Assembly (NCBI RefSeq): GCF_014397785.1
Contig: NZ_VZQQ01000037.1
Coordinates: 1-64,000, forward strand
Direction of reading: 5' to 3'
Origin: Paraburkholderia podalyriae
GTDB taxonomy: Bacteria; Pseudomonadota; Gammaproteobacteria; Burkholderiales; Burkholderiaceae
Length of the DNA: 64,000 nt
Shown: piece by piece, positions 46,178 through 55,768 of the stretch
Layout of the letters: each line of letters starts with the position of its first letter
How positions within the stretch are numbered: position 1 is the stretch's first letter
Notes under the pieces: generated by a model
Databases searched by the model: none
The model's input: the letters and a program-made list of their open reading frames with translations, nothing else
What the model was told of the DNA's origin: nothing
Made by a program: the position numbers and the translations under genes

Positions 46178-46399
46178 GTGAACGCAATGTCAAAAGTTGG
46201 CGGTTTCGCGGCGCACAGGTATTGCCGAAAGAGCGTTTTGCGATGCATCCAATGGATGCGCGCTCGCCATTCGCTCTGTTCACATTCGTAAGCAAATCTG
46301 AACAAAGACGTCTCGGTTGCCGAGTCGAGATCAGGGAAGGTTCGGGTCTTAAGCTCGCAAATTTCCGCGCCAGCATGAAGAGTTCGTTGGCAAAGCCGA

Positions 46400-49093
46400 C
46401 TACACGTGGCAGGACGACCGGAACACGAGCGCGTCAGCAGGCGCCGCGGCTGGATCGGTCACCTCGATCGTCACATGCGTGATGGCGCTTTTCGACGCCA
46501 TCGCATCGAGCCACTGCCGTGCGAGACGCGGCAGCACGTGCTGCTCGATAAAGCCGATTAAAAGACGCGCACCAGTCTCCTGCACGAGGCAGCGCCCGAC
46601 GATGTAGTCGACCACCTCCGGCGCATAACTGAGCACGATACGGTTGTTGTCCACCATGCGCCGAACCACCCGATCGAGATGCAAGCGCACGATCCGCGTT
46701 AGCGAATCCGATCCCAGCGGCCGATATGGCACCACCGTGACGCGCCCTAGGAACGCAGCCGGAAACACCTTCAGCAATTCCGGCGACAGCGCCAGGCGCA
46801 GACCGTCGATGTCCGGCGCAAGCATTTCGTCCGCGCATAGGCTCGCGGTCAGTTCGGAGCCGACATTGCTGGTCATCAGGATAGTCGTATTGCGGAAATC
46901 GATATAGCGCCCATCGCCGTCTTCCATGTAGCCCTTGTCGAGCACCTGGTAGAACATTTCGTGCACGTCGCCGTGCGCCTTTTCAATCTCGTCGAGCAGC
47001 ACGACCGAGTACGGACGTCGGCGCACCGCTTCGGTCAGCACGCCGCCCTCGCCGTAACCGACATAGCCAGGCGGTGCGCCCTTGAGCCCCGAGACTGTGT
47101 GCGCCTCCTGGTACTCACTCATGTTGATCGTGATCAGGTTCTGCTCGCCGCCATAGAGCGCCTCCGCCAATGCGAGAGAGGTTTCGGTCTTGCCGACGCC
47201 CGACGGCCCCGCGAGCAGGAACACGCCAAGTGGCTTGCGCGGGTCCGCGAGCCCGGCACGCGCCGTCTGCACGCGCTCGCCGATCTGCTGCAACGCGTCG
47301 TGCTGGCCGATCACGCGCGCCGCAAGCGTGGCGGGCAGCACCTGAACGGCGCTGACCTCGTCGGTGACCATGCGTCCGACTGGAATGCCGGTCCAGTCAG
47401 AGACGATGTCGGCGACGATCGCTTCGCCGACTTCCGGGAACACGAATGACGTGTCCGCCTGCAGCTTCGATAGCGTCCGCTCCAGCTCGCGCAATGTCTG
47501 CAGCGAAGTGGCCGTGCTATCAGGCGCGTCGGCTTCTGGTCCGGCCTCGGCGGCGCGCTCGCTCACGACATCGCGCGCGCTCGCCAGCGCCTTCGCCGCA
47601 TCGGACTGGGCCTGCCAGGCGGCTTCGACAACACAATCTTCGAGCTCGAGCGTCGCGATCGTGGCGTTGACGTCGGCCAACGCTGCCTCGCCGCCAAGGC
47701 CGATGCGGGCCTCGTTACCGAGCAACTCGGCTTCGACGCGCGCCGCTTGCAAGCGCTCGCGAATCCGCTGCAATTCGCGCGGCGGCGCATGCTGCGACAG
47801 CGCGACGCGCGCGCAGGCGGTGTCGAGCAGGCTGATCGCCTTGTCCGGTAATTGACGCGACGGAATATAGCGATGCGACAGTGTGACGGCCGCTCGAATC
47901 GCTTCGTCGAGAACCACGACGCCATGATGGTTCGCGAGTGTGCGCGCGAGTCCGCGCACCATGTCGATCGCGGATGGTTCCTCGGGCTCGGCGATTTGCA
48001 GCACCTGAAAGCGCCGCGTAAGCGCCGGGTCTTTCTCGATGTGACGCTTGTACTCAGCCCACGTGGTCGCGCCGATCGTGCGCAGTGTGCCGCGGGCAAG
48101 CGCCGGTTTCAGCAGGTTCGCCGCATCCCCGGTGCCGGCCTGACCGCCGGCGCCGATCAGCGTGTGAATCTCGTCGACGAACAGCACGACCGGCGCCGGC
48201 GACTTTGCCGCCTCCTCGAGGACCGACTTCAGTCTGGCCTCGAACTCGCCCTTCATGCTCGCGCCGGCAAGCAGTGCACCGACGTCGAGGCTCAATAGCC
48301 GCAAGTCGGCGAGTTTCGGCGGCACTTCGCCGGCCGCGATCGCGCGCGCGAGCCCTTCGACGACCGCGGTCTTGCCGACCCCGGCGTCGCCGGTGAGCAG
48401 CGGATTGTTCTGGCGCCGGCGCAACAGCACGTCGACCATCGTGCGGATCTCGACCTCGCGGCCAATCACCGGATCGATTTCACCGGCCCGCGCGCGCGCG
48501 GTCAGATCCGCGCAGAACTGTGCGAGTGCCGCGCCCTTCGCCGACGTTGCGAGCGCACTGGACGCCTCGCCCGGCACGGCGGACGAAAAGTCGCTCTGGT
48601 CGTAGGCGGTGTCGTCCGCTTCGGGGGAACCTGCAATCCACGCCGGCAACGCGTCGTGTAGACCGTCGAGCGCAATCTTCCCGAACTCCGGCGAAATGGC
48701 CAGCAGCAAGCGCCGCAACTCGGGCGTCTCGACCAGCGCCGCCATCAGCCATGCGCCGCGAATCCGACGGTCGCCGAACGCCAGCGTGGCGACCACCCAC
48801 GCGCGCTCGATCGCCGTCTCGACGTGATGCGAAAAATCCGTGAGCGCGCTCGCGCCCGACGGCAGCGCGGCGAGCGCGGCCTGCAGGTCCCGCTCGAGCA
48901 GTTCGCGGCTGATGCCGCAATGTCTGACGATGCGGTGCAGGTCGTTATCGGACAGCGCGAACAACTGATGCAGCCAGTGCACGAGCTCGATATACGGATT
49001 GCCGCGCAGCCTGGAAATGGCCGTAGCGGATTCGATGCTCCTGAAGAGCGTCGCGCCGAGCTTGCCGAACAGCGCGTGGCGTGAAATGGACAT
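46400..49093 (-). CDS. tssH: T6SS disassembly ATPase TssH (ClpV)
   Basis: An 897-residue AAA+ ATPase that recycles contracted T6SS sheaths. It has an N-terminal Clp domain, AAA1 with Walker A GDAGVGKT (235-242) and Walker B LFVDEIHTL, a middle coiled-coil domain, AAA2 with Walker A GPSGVGKT and Walker B VLLDEIEKAH, and a C-terminal Clp domain. The start at 49093 (MSISRHALFGKLG) is the family-typical N-terminus; the open frame continues upstream without homology. It is divergent from tagK with a 313-nt gap that must hold both promoters. Confidence 0.95.
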   Translation of the reverse strand: MSISRHALFGKLGATLFRSIESATAISRLRGNPYIELVHWLHQLFALSDNDLHRIVRHCGISRELLERDLQAALAALPSGASALTDFSHHVETAIERAWVVATLAFGDRRIRGAWLMAALVETPELRRLLLAISPEFGKIALDGLHDALPAWIAGSPEADDTAYDQSDFSSAVPGEASSALATSAKGAALAQFCADLTARARAGEIDPVIGREVEIRTMVDVLLRRRQNNPLLTGDAGVGKTAVVEGLARAIAAGEVPPKLADLRLLSLDVGALLAGASMKGEFEARLKSVLEEAAKSPAPVVLFVDEIHTLIGAGGQAGTGDAANLLKPALARGTLRTIGATTWAEYKRHIEKDPALTRRFQVLQIAEPEEPSAIDMVRGLARTLANHHGVVVLDEAIRAAVTLSHRYIPSRQLPDKAISLLDTACARVALSQHAPPRELQRIRERLQAARVEAELLGNEARIGLGGEAALADVNATIATLELEDCVVEAAWQAQSDAAKALASARDVVSERAAEAGPEADAPDSTATSLQTLRELERTLSKLQADTSFVFPEVGEAIVADIVSDWTGIPVGRMVTDEVSAVQVLPATLAARVIGQHDALQQIGERVQTARAGLADPRKPLGVFLLAGPSGVGKTETSLALAEALYGGEQNLITINMSEYQEAHTVSGLKGAPPGYVGYGEGGVLTEAVRRRPYSVVLLDEIEKAHGDVHEMFYQVLDKGYMEDGDGRYIDFRNTTILMTSNVGSELTASLCADEMLAPDIDGLRLALSPELLKVFPAAFLGRVTVVPYRPLGSDSLTRIVRLHLDRVVRRMVDNNRIVLSYAPEVVDYIVGRCLVQETGARLLIGFIEQHVLPRLARQWLDAMASKSAITHVTIEVTDPAAAPADALVFRSSCHV

Positions 49094-49406
49094 GATGACG
49101 TTGCAGGTAAAGATGTTTGTACCAAAAAGGCGCGGCTTTGTCTTGACGTCCGGCGCGCTGCGCGCAGGCATCCGACAAAGCCCGCAGGCCAGACTGATCG
49201 AGCGACAAAGCATAGCCGTTCGATCGCCGCCTGTATTTGGGCCGTCGCCCATATTCCGCTCGACGTGCACGAAGTAGCCTTCACATCTTCCACGCGCCAG
49301 TCCGCATTTTTCGCTGGTGATTTATTTGTTTCTGCGGCGAGAGAGGCTTTTAACGAATGCACGTTTTCCAGGCAGATCTGATTCGCCGTTGGCTGCCGGT
49401 CAGGCC
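49094..49406. other. divergent promoter region of the T6SS locus
   Basis: 313 nt between tssH and tagK. The middle (around 49290-49340) is AT-rich. No sigma-54 type GG-N10-GC box and no strong sigma-70 box was recognised with confidence. Confidence 0.4.
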
Positions 49407-50327
49407 ATGAGTGGATATCAAGCTCGCTGGGACCATTCGCCTGTCGAAACAGGCGCGCTCAAAACGTTCGCACGGACAATCCAATCTATCGGGCTCGCGT
49501 TTGCTGTTGCGCGAAACGATCTGTCGGAAACGGGCGACGCCAGCCAGACAGGCTTCGCAGGTGAAAACAGTCGCGCCGGCGTGCCGCGTTCGTCTGGCGC
49601 CCAGCCGAGCGCGCATGCCGACCTTCAGCCTATGTCCGACTATTTACTGAATCCGCCTGTCGAAGCAGTGAGCGCGTCCGAAGACTCTCTCCCGGCACTG
49701 CCGTCGGGCGGGAATCCGCCCGCGGACCGGATCGAGCCCGTGCTGAGGAAGCCGGATGACTTCAGCGACCTCATCGCGCTCGCCGACGAGCACGATGACG
49801 ATCCGCTGCAGCGGCGTCGCGAATCGCACGCACCTGCAGACGGAGCACACGGCGGCCTGCCAATGCTTGTGGCAGCAGACATCGACGAAGCGGACCCGCT
49901 CGACGCGCTCAAGCTCGAATACCGTCATGCGCTGCTGAGCCAGAAGAACGGCAACGCGCACGAGCCCAAGGCGAAGCCAGAAGATCATCGCGAGTCGATC
50001 ATCGGGGCGCCGCATGATCCGTTTGCCGGCCTTGTCGATCCTTTGCATCGCGAATCGTCGGTATTCGACCTGCTGACGAAAGGAAAGAACATCGACACGC
50101 TGCTCGAGAGCCTCGACTCGTTCGGTGCCGAGCAGATTTTCAAGGCGGACGAAAACCACGAGATCCTCGCGCTGCTCGCGCCGCGCGGCCTTCCCAGGCA
50201 TCGCGCAAGCACGACCGCGCCGCTCACGCGCGAAGAACATCACATGGTCAGCGTGGACAGCCACATGGCCATGCCTGAATCGATCGAATACGAAGAGCCT
50301 GAATTTCCAGATGACGAGAACCACTGA
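49407..50327 (+). CDS. tagK: T6SS-associated protein TagK
   Basis: About 306 residues. The C-terminal half has the TagK landmarks: DPLDALKLEYRHALL, PHDPFAGLVDPLHRESSVFDLL and GKNIDTLLESLDSFGAEQIF followed by HEILALLAPRGLP. The N-terminal half is low complexity and poorly conserved. TagK is an accessory protein in Burkholderia-type T6SS loci with no firmly known role. The start is uncertain: ATG at 49407 is used, 49632 is possible. Its end overlaps tagJ by 17 nt. Confidence 0.7.
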   Translation: MSGYQARWDHSPVETGALKTFARTIQSIGLAFAVARNDLSETGDASQTGFAGENSRAGVPRSSGAQPSAHADLQPMSDYLLNPPVEAVSASEDSLPALPSGGNPPADRIEPVLRKPDDFSDLIALADEHDDDPLQRRRESHAPADGAHGGLPMLVAADIDEADPLDALKLEYRHALLSQKNGNAHEPKAKPEDHRESIIGAPHDPFAGLVDPLHRESSVFDLLTKGKNIDTLLESLDSFGAEQIFKADENHEILALLAPRGLPRHRASTTAPLTREEHHMVSVDSHMAMPESIEYEEPEFPDDENH

Positions 50328-51153
50328 CCTGCCCGAGTCCGGTACTGCGACACTTCATAGCCTGCTCGACGCGCAGACCTATGGCGAACTCAAGGCGCAA
50401 ACCATTGAGAACGTGCGCAAGCATCCGTCGAACGTGCGCGAACGCTGGCTGCTGTTCGAACTGTTGTGCGTCGACGGCGAATGGCAACGCGCGCTACGGC
50501 AGTTGCAGACGTGGGCCACGCTCGAACCGGAACGCACGTCGCGCGCCCAGATGTATCGCGGGCTGATTCGCGGCGAGATGTTTCGCACCGAGGTGTTCGC
50601 GGGTCAGCGCACGCCGGGCGAGATCGATCCGCTGCCAGAGTGGGTGAAATCGCTGCTGCAAGCCAACGCCAGGCTCGGCGAGGGCAACCTCGCCGCGGCC
50701 GACAAACTGCGCGGCGCCGCGTTGGAGGCCGCGCCGGCCACGCGCGGCGAAAGCACGCAGATCGGCGAATTCGAATGGCTGACCGACAGCGATAGCCGGC
50801 TGGGTCCCGTGTGTGAGCTGACCGTTGCCGGCGGTTATCGCTGGGTACCGTTCGACTCGATGAAATCGCTGACGCTCGGTCCGGTCACCGCGCTGACCGA
50901 CCTCGTCTGGCGCTCGGCCGTCGTGGGCCTACGCGACGCGACCGTCTTGCGCGGCTACCTGCCGGTGCGCTATCCCGGCTCGGAAAGCGGCCCCCCGGCC
51001 ACCAGGCTCTCGCGCGAAACGAGCTGGAAAGACGTCGGCGAAACCGGCGTGATCGCGCTCGGCCAGAAAACCTGGAGTACCGACAAGGGTGACGTCGGCC
51101 TGCTCGACCTCGGCGAATGCCGGTTCAGTCACGATCACGACGAGCGGGTATGA
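50311..51153 (+). CDS. tagJ: T6SS accessory protein TagJ (ImpE/SciE family)
   Basis: A 280-residue protein of the ImpE family. The N-terminal part is helical and TPR-like (NVRERWLLFELLCVDGEWQRAL and so on); the C-terminal part contains FEWLTDSDSRLGPVCELTVAGGYRWVPF, the diagnostic block. TagJ binds the sheath protein TssB and can help link it to ClpV. It starts 17 nt before the tagK stop and ends in an ATGA overlap with tssE. Confidence 0.88.
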   Translation: MTRTTDLPESGTATLHSLLDAQTYGELKAQTIENVRKHPSNVRERWLLFELLCVDGEWQRALRQLQTWATLEPERTSRAQMYRGLIRGEMFRTEVFAGQRTPGEIDPLPEWVKSLLQANARLGEGNLAAADKLRGAALEAAPATRGESTQIGEFEWLTDSDSRLGPVCELTVAGGYRWVPFDSMKSLTLGPVTALTDLVWRSAVVGLRDATVLRGYLPVRYPGSESGPPATRLSRETSWKDVGETGVIALGQKTWSTDKGDVGLLDLGECRFSHDHDERV

Positions 51154-51668
51154 ACACGTCCAACGCGCGACACCGTCAAGCCTACATGCCGTCGCTGATC
51201 GACCGCCTGCTCGACGATGCGCCCGCGCGGCGTAGTGAGCGGCCGGACACCTATGCGCCCAACAGCGAAGGCATGCGCCGCATCATCCAGCGTGACCTGA
51301 GCCTGCTGCTCAACACGACGAACCTGGACGACGAGATCGACATGGCGCGCTACCCGATGCTGGCCGCGTCGGTCGTCAATTACGGTCTTCCCGCGTTGTC
51401 CGGAAGCTACCTGGCCAGTCGCAACTGGGAAACCGTCGAGAAGATGGTCCGCACCGCGATCGTCCGCTTCGAGCCGCGTCTGATTCCCGAGTCGCTGCGC
51501 ATCCGGCCGCTCAATAGCAAGGACCCAGTCCGCTACAACCAGCTGATGTTCGAGATTCACGGCCTCATGTGCTGGTCGCCCTATCCGCTGGAATTTCGCA
51601 TCCAGAGCGCATTCGACATCGAAATGAATCACGTCACGTTCGAGCTGGACTCCGGCAAGGGAAATTGA
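51150..51668 (+). CDS. tssE: T6SS baseplate protein TssE
   Basis: A 172-residue gp25-like baseplate wedge protein. SLIDRLLDD at the N-terminus and the core from RRIIQRDLSLLLNTTN through SVVNYGLPALSG to RFEPRLIPESLRI match TssE. It joins TssF and TssG in the wedge complex. It overlaps tagJ by 4 nt and ends one base before tssF starts. In many loci tssB, tssC and hcp lie just upstream of tssE, but not here. Confidence 0.92.
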   Translation: MNTSNARHRQAYMPSLIDRLLDDAPARRSERPDTYAPNSEGMRRIIQRDLSLLLNTTNLDDEIDMARYPMLAASVVNYGLPALSGSYLASRNWETVEKMVRTAIVRFEPRLIPESLRIRPLNSKDPVRYNQLMFEIHGLMCWSPYPLEFRIQSAFDIEMNHVTFELDSGKGN

Positions 51669-51669
51669 C

Positions 51670-53550
51670 ATGGATCCACAATTTCTCGACTACTACAGCC
51701 GCGAACTGACGTACATGCGGGAAATGGCCGGCGAGTTCGCCGCGCACCACCCGAAAATCGCGCGGCGCCTTGGCATGGAGGGCATCGAGGTTGCCGATCC
51801 CTATGTGGAGCGGCTCATCGAGGCGTTCTGCTTCATGTCGGCGCGCACACAGATCAAACTCGACGCCGAGTTTCCACGCTTTACGCAGCGTCTGCTCGAA
51901 GTGGTCTATCCGAACTACGTCGCGCCCACGCCATCGATGACGGTCGCGCAACTGCGTCCCAGCCTGCGTGAAGGCGATTTCACGAAAGGGCTGCAGGTGC
52001 CCCGGCATAGCATGCTGCGCTCGGCCATCCCGCCCGGCGAGCAAACCACGTGCGAATTCCGCAGCAGCCAGGACGTCACGCTATGGCCGATCGAGATCGC
52101 TGAAGCGCGGCTCACCGCGGTGCCGCCTGATATCCCCGACACCGATCGCCATCTGTTGCCGCACATGCAATTGCGCGGCGCGTTACGGCTGCGCCTGCGC
52201 ACAACCGGCGAAGTAAAGTTCAACCAGATGACGAACTTCGACCGGCTACCCATTTACATCGGCGGCGACGAACGTATCGCTTCGCATCTGTTCGAGCTGA
52301 TCCATGCCGGTAGCGTCGCTTCCGTCGTGCGCGCGTACGGCGCATCGAGGGACGAAGGGCACGTGGTCGCGAAAACACCGGTCGAATTTGAAGGTCTGCA
52401 AGCGAACCAGGGCCTGCTGCCGCTCACGTGGAATACGTTTCACGGCCACAACCTGCTGCAAGAATACTTCGCGTGTCGCCAGCGCTTCTATTTCTTCGCG
52501 CTGACGCAACTTGCGGCGGGTATTGCGCGCGTGGACAGCAAGGAAGCCGAGATCGTTGTGCTGCTCGACCGTCTGCCGGAAGAGCTGGCCACGCACGTCG
52601 ACGCATCGCGTTTCCTGCTGTTCTGTACGCCGGTCATCAACCTGTTTCGCAAGCGCACCGACCGCGTCGAAATCAATCGCGCGCAAACCGATTTTCATCT
52701 GCTCGCCGACCGCACGCGGCCGCTCGACTACGAGATCTTTTCGGTGTCGCGCGTATTCGGTCAGCGAGCGCAAACATCGCTCGAAGTCCAATTCAATCCG
52801 CTCTATCAGACGCTGCACAGCGACGTGGGCAACCACGGCCGCTATTTTTCGGTGCGCCGCGAACAGCGCACGCTGTCGGCCAATGCACGCAAGTACGGCA
52901 CCCGCACGCCGTATATCGGCACCGAGGTCTACGTGTCGCTCGTCGATCAGGCGGAGGCGCCGTACGCCGACGACATCCGCTACCTGTCGGTCGAAGCGTG
53001 GGTCACGAACCGTGACCTGCCGCGCCTGATCCCGCGTAACGGCAAAACCGACCTCACGATGTCGGACTCCGTGCCGATCGAGGGCGTGCGCCTCGTGCAT
53101 GCCCCGAGCGCGCCTCGGGCGCCCTACGCGAGCGGTGAAACGGCGTGGCGTCTGATCCGGCAGCTGAGCTTCAATTACATGCCGCTCGCCGAACTCGATC
53201 ACGGCGATGGCGGCCAGGCGCTGCGCAACATGCTCGGACTCTTCGTCGCCCCGGGCGAACACGACCAGGCACGGCAGATCGAGGCGCTCGTCGGCGCACG
53301 CACCGAACCGGTGGTCCGGCGTCTGCCGGGCGACGGCCTGCTCGTCTATGGGCGTGGCGTGCGCTGCGAACTGACGGTCGATGAAACCGGCTTTTCGGGC
53401 ATCAGCCCGTATCTGTTCGGACTCGTGCTCGAGCATTACCTCGCGCGTCACGTGTCGATCAACGTGTTCACGGAAACCGACCTCCGTTCGATGCAGCGTG
53501 GGCTGATCACCCAATGGCGGCCACGCATGGGCGGACGCGGAGCGGTATGA
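51670..53550 (+). CDS. tssF: T6SS baseplate protein TssF
   Basis: A 626-residue baseplate protein (gp6-like). The N-terminus FLDYYSRELTYMREMAGEFAA and the segment PKIARRLGMEG are the family hallmarks; the GQRAQTSLEVQFNPLY region is also typical. Two TssF copies bind one TssG in each wedge. AAGGGAAAT lies ahead of the ATG at 51670. The stop overlaps the tssG start (ATGA). Confidence 0.95.
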   Translation: MDPQFLDYYSRELTYMREMAGEFAAHHPKIARRLGMEGIEVADPYVERLIEAFCFMSARTQIKLDAEFPRFTQRLLEVVYPNYVAPTPSMTVAQLRPSLREGDFTKGLQVPRHSMLRSAIPPGEQTTCEFRSSQDVTLWPIEIAEARLTAVPPDIPDTDRHLLPHMQLRGALRLRLRTTGEVKFNQMTNFDRLPIYIGGDERIASHLFELIHAGSVASVVRAYGASRDEGHVVAKTPVEFEGLQANQGLLPLTWNTFHGHNLLQEYFACRQRFYFFALTQLAAGIARVDSKEAEIVVLLDRLPEELATHVDASRFLLFCTPVINLFRKRTDRVEINRAQTDFHLLADRTRPLDYEIFSVSRVFGQRAQTSLEVQFNPLYQTLHSDVGNHGRYFSVRREQRTLSANARKYGTRTPYIGTEVYVSLVDQAEAPYADDIRYLSVEAWVTNRDLPRLIPRNGKTDLTMSDSVPIEGVRLVHAPSAPRAPYASGETAWRLIRQLSFNYMPLAELDHGDGGQALRNMLGLFVAPGEHDQARQIEALVGARTEPVVRRLPGDGLLVYGRGVRCELTVDETGFSGISPYLFGLVLEHYLARHVSINVFTETDLRSMQRGLITQWRPRMGGRGAV

Positions 53551-54620
53551 GCATGGATGCGTCGCTTGTGAGCGTCTTCGCGCCAACGCGATCATCGCTC
53601 GATCCGCAATCGCTCGACGCGTGGTTCGATCCCGACACGCCTTGGCAGTCCGGCTTCCTGAGCCTACTGCGCGCGATCGCCGCGCGCGATCCGTTGATGC
53701 CGTTGCCGGGCACGGCCAGTCTGCCGCAACAGGAGCCGTTCCGGATCGGCCAGCAACCCACACTGGCCTTTGCGCCGCGCGAAATCGCGTCGCTCGGCAC
53801 GCGAGACGGCCGCCTTGATGTGCGGCTATTCGGACTCGGCCTGTGGGGGCCGCATGGGCCGCTGCCATTGCATATGACAGAGCTGGCTCACAGTCGTGTG
53901 GAAAGCCACCAGGATCATGCGCTGGTCGGGCTCGTCGATCTCTTCCATCACCGCGCGCTGTCGCAGTTTTACCGCGCGTGGGCGTCAGGGCAAGCCACCG
54001 CGTCGCTCGACCGTGCCAGTGACGAAACGTTTTCGTTCTACGTCGCCAGTCTGATCGGCGTCGATCCGGCCGAGGCGAAGCAGTCCTGTCTGCCCACGCA
54101 CTCGCGTTACGGCGCGGCGGCGCACCTCGTGCGCGAGGCGCGCACTCCGCACGGCATCGCGGCGACGCTCTCGCATTACTTCGGCGCGCCGATGACCATC
54201 GAAGAATTCGTGCCGCACTGGATCCATCTGTCCGCATCCGAACATACGAAACTCGGCGTGCCGGGGCCCGCGGCGATCATCGGTGAAGGCGCGCAGCTCG
54301 GCGAGGCAATCCCCGACCGGCAGCACAAGTTCCGGCTCGTCGTCGGTCCGCTCGACCTCGATCAGTATCTGCGCCTCACGCCGCACGGCGAGGACCTGCC
54401 GACGTTCGTCGAATGGGTGCGGGCCTTCGTCGGCCATGAATACGTGTGGGAGGTCAAGCTGCTCGTCAAACCGCGTGCGGCGCCAGCCGCCTGCATCGGC
54501 ACGTCGCAGAGGCTCGGCTACTCGACGTGGCTCGGTGATTCCCCCGACGACCTGCCGGTCGTCGGCATGGTTTTCGAACCTGAACAGTGCAACGGCCAAC
54601 CCCGGAGTTCCTTCGCATGA
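53547..54620 (+). CDS. tssG: T6SS baseplate protein TssG
   Basis: A 357-residue baseplate protein (gp53-like). PTLAFAPREIAS, the GLWGPHGPLPLHMTE block and DLFHHRALSQFYRAWA are characteristic. It forms the (TssF)2-TssG core of the wedge with TssE. Coupled by 4-nt overlaps to tssF upstream and tssA downstream. Confidence 0.94.
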   Translation: MSMDASLVSVFAPTRSSLDPQSLDAWFDPDTPWQSGFLSLLRAIAARDPLMPLPGTASLPQQEPFRIGQQPTLAFAPREIASLGTRDGRLDVRLFGLGLWGPHGPLPLHMTELAHSRVESHQDHALVGLVDLFHHRALSQFYRAWASGQATASLDRASDETFSFYVASLIGVDPAEAKQSCLPTHSRYGAAAHLVREARTPHGIAATLSHYFGAPMTIEEFVPHWIHLSASEHTKLGVPGPAAIIGEGAQLGEAIPDRQHKFRLVVGPLDLDQYLRLTPHGEDLPTFVEWVRAFVGHEYVWEVKLLVKPRAAPAACIGTSQRLGYSTWLGDSPDDLPVVGMVFEPEQCNGQPRSSFA

Positions 54621-55696
54621 ACGCCAACACGCCCGCCGCCATGCTGCGCTTCGCCGACCTGCTCGAACCGGTCTCGGCCGACATGCGTTGCGGTCCCGAT
54701 CTCGAATACGATCCTGCTTTCGTGATGCTGGAGGCCGCCGCGGCCCCACGCGCCGAGGCGCAATACGGCGACTTCGTCGACGTGCCGCCACCGGCCAATT
54801 GGGCCGAAATCGAACGCGATTGCCGCGCGCTGCTGCTTCGCACGAAAGACATCCGCCTCGCGGTGATCCTGCTGCGTTGCCGAACCCGGCTCGACGGCGC
54901 GGCCGGCCTGCGCGACGGCCTGGCTTTCCTGATGGCGATGTTCGAATGCTATGGCGAAGCGCTCCACCCGCTGCCCGTGATCGAAGGCAAACGCGACCCG
55001 GCGATGTTCGCGAACGCGGTGGGCGGACTCGTCGATCCGGATGGCGCGCTGGCCGATGCGCGCGACATCCCGATGCCGAGGGCGGCGGGGCTGCAACTGC
55101 ATGTGCGCGACATCGAAAAATCATTCGCGACACCGCACCAGAAAGACGCGCTCGCCCCTGAATCCGTCGTCCGGATGCTAAAGGAATGGTGGGGCCGGCG
55201 CGATACGACGCTTGCCGCACTGGTCGAAGCGCAGTGTCTGACGCAGCGCATTGCCTCATGGTGCGATGAGACGCTCGGTGTCGATGCACCCGATCTCGGC
55301 CCGTTGTGCCGAGCGCTGCAGCCATTCACGCAAAATCAGGTGTACGGCGGCGGCGCGTCCGTGCCGGCAGCCGCCCGAGCGGTCAGGGAGCCGGACGACG
55401 ACACGGTGCCCGGATCGGCGCCGCCTGCCGTCGCTGCGGCAACGCTACCGCGGTCCGACGCGCCGGCCGACGTGCCGGCCGACGTACCAATAGCTGCCGC
55501 GCCTTCTCCAATGGATCGCTGGAGCGCGCTCGCAGCCATTCAGGAAACCCGCATGTGGTTCGAGCAAAACGAACCGAGTAGCCCCGTCATTGTTTTGCTG
55601 CGCCAATCGGAAAGGATGGTGGGCAAACGGTTTTCGGAACTCGCCCATATCATTCCCGCCGATTTACTCGCTAAATGGGACGAGATCGACAGTTGA
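54617..55696 (+). CDS. tssA: T6SS cap protein TssA (ImpA_N)
   Basis: A 359-residue protein with an N-terminal ImpA_N domain (DLLEPVSADMRCGPDLEYDPAF to about residue 150), a Pro/Ala-rich linker (about 255-300) and a short C-terminal domain ending PSSPVIVLLRQSERMVGKRFSELAHIIP, the TssA1/TagA-type tail. TssA recruits the baseplate and tail-tube parts and coordinates sheath polymerisation. It is the last core T6SS gene in this operon; 72 nt later a fimbrial-type gene begins. Confidence 0.9.
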   Translation: MNANTPAAMLRFADLLEPVSADMRCGPDLEYDPAFVMLEAAAAPRAEAQYGDFVDVPPPANWAEIERDCRALLLRTKDIRLAVILLRCRTRLDGAAGLRDGLAFLMAMFECYGEALHPLPVIEGKRDPAMFANAVGGLVDPDGALADARDIPMPRAAGLQLHVRDIEKSFATPHQKDALAPESVVRMLKEWWGRRDTTLAALVEAQCLTQRIASWCDETLGVDAPDLGPLCRALQPFTQNQVYGGGASVPAAARAVREPDDDTVPGSAPPAVAAATLPRSDAPADVPADVPIAAAPSPMDRWSALAAIQETRMWFEQNEPSSPVIVLLRQSERMVGKRFSELAHIIPADLLAKWDEIDS

Positions 55697-55768
55697 GGCA
55701 GCGTGCACGCATGTGCCACTTTTTCCGCTGTCAGCCCATTTAGTCCGCCGCTCAACCAACAACTTCCA

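Noticed and set aside
49094-49406. Sigma-54 promoter for the T6SS operon
   Set aside because: No GG-N10-GC core with matching flanks could be found on either strand.
52246-54237. A 663-codon open frame on the minus strand
   Set aside because: Antisense to tssF and tssG, both intact and coupled to their neighbours.
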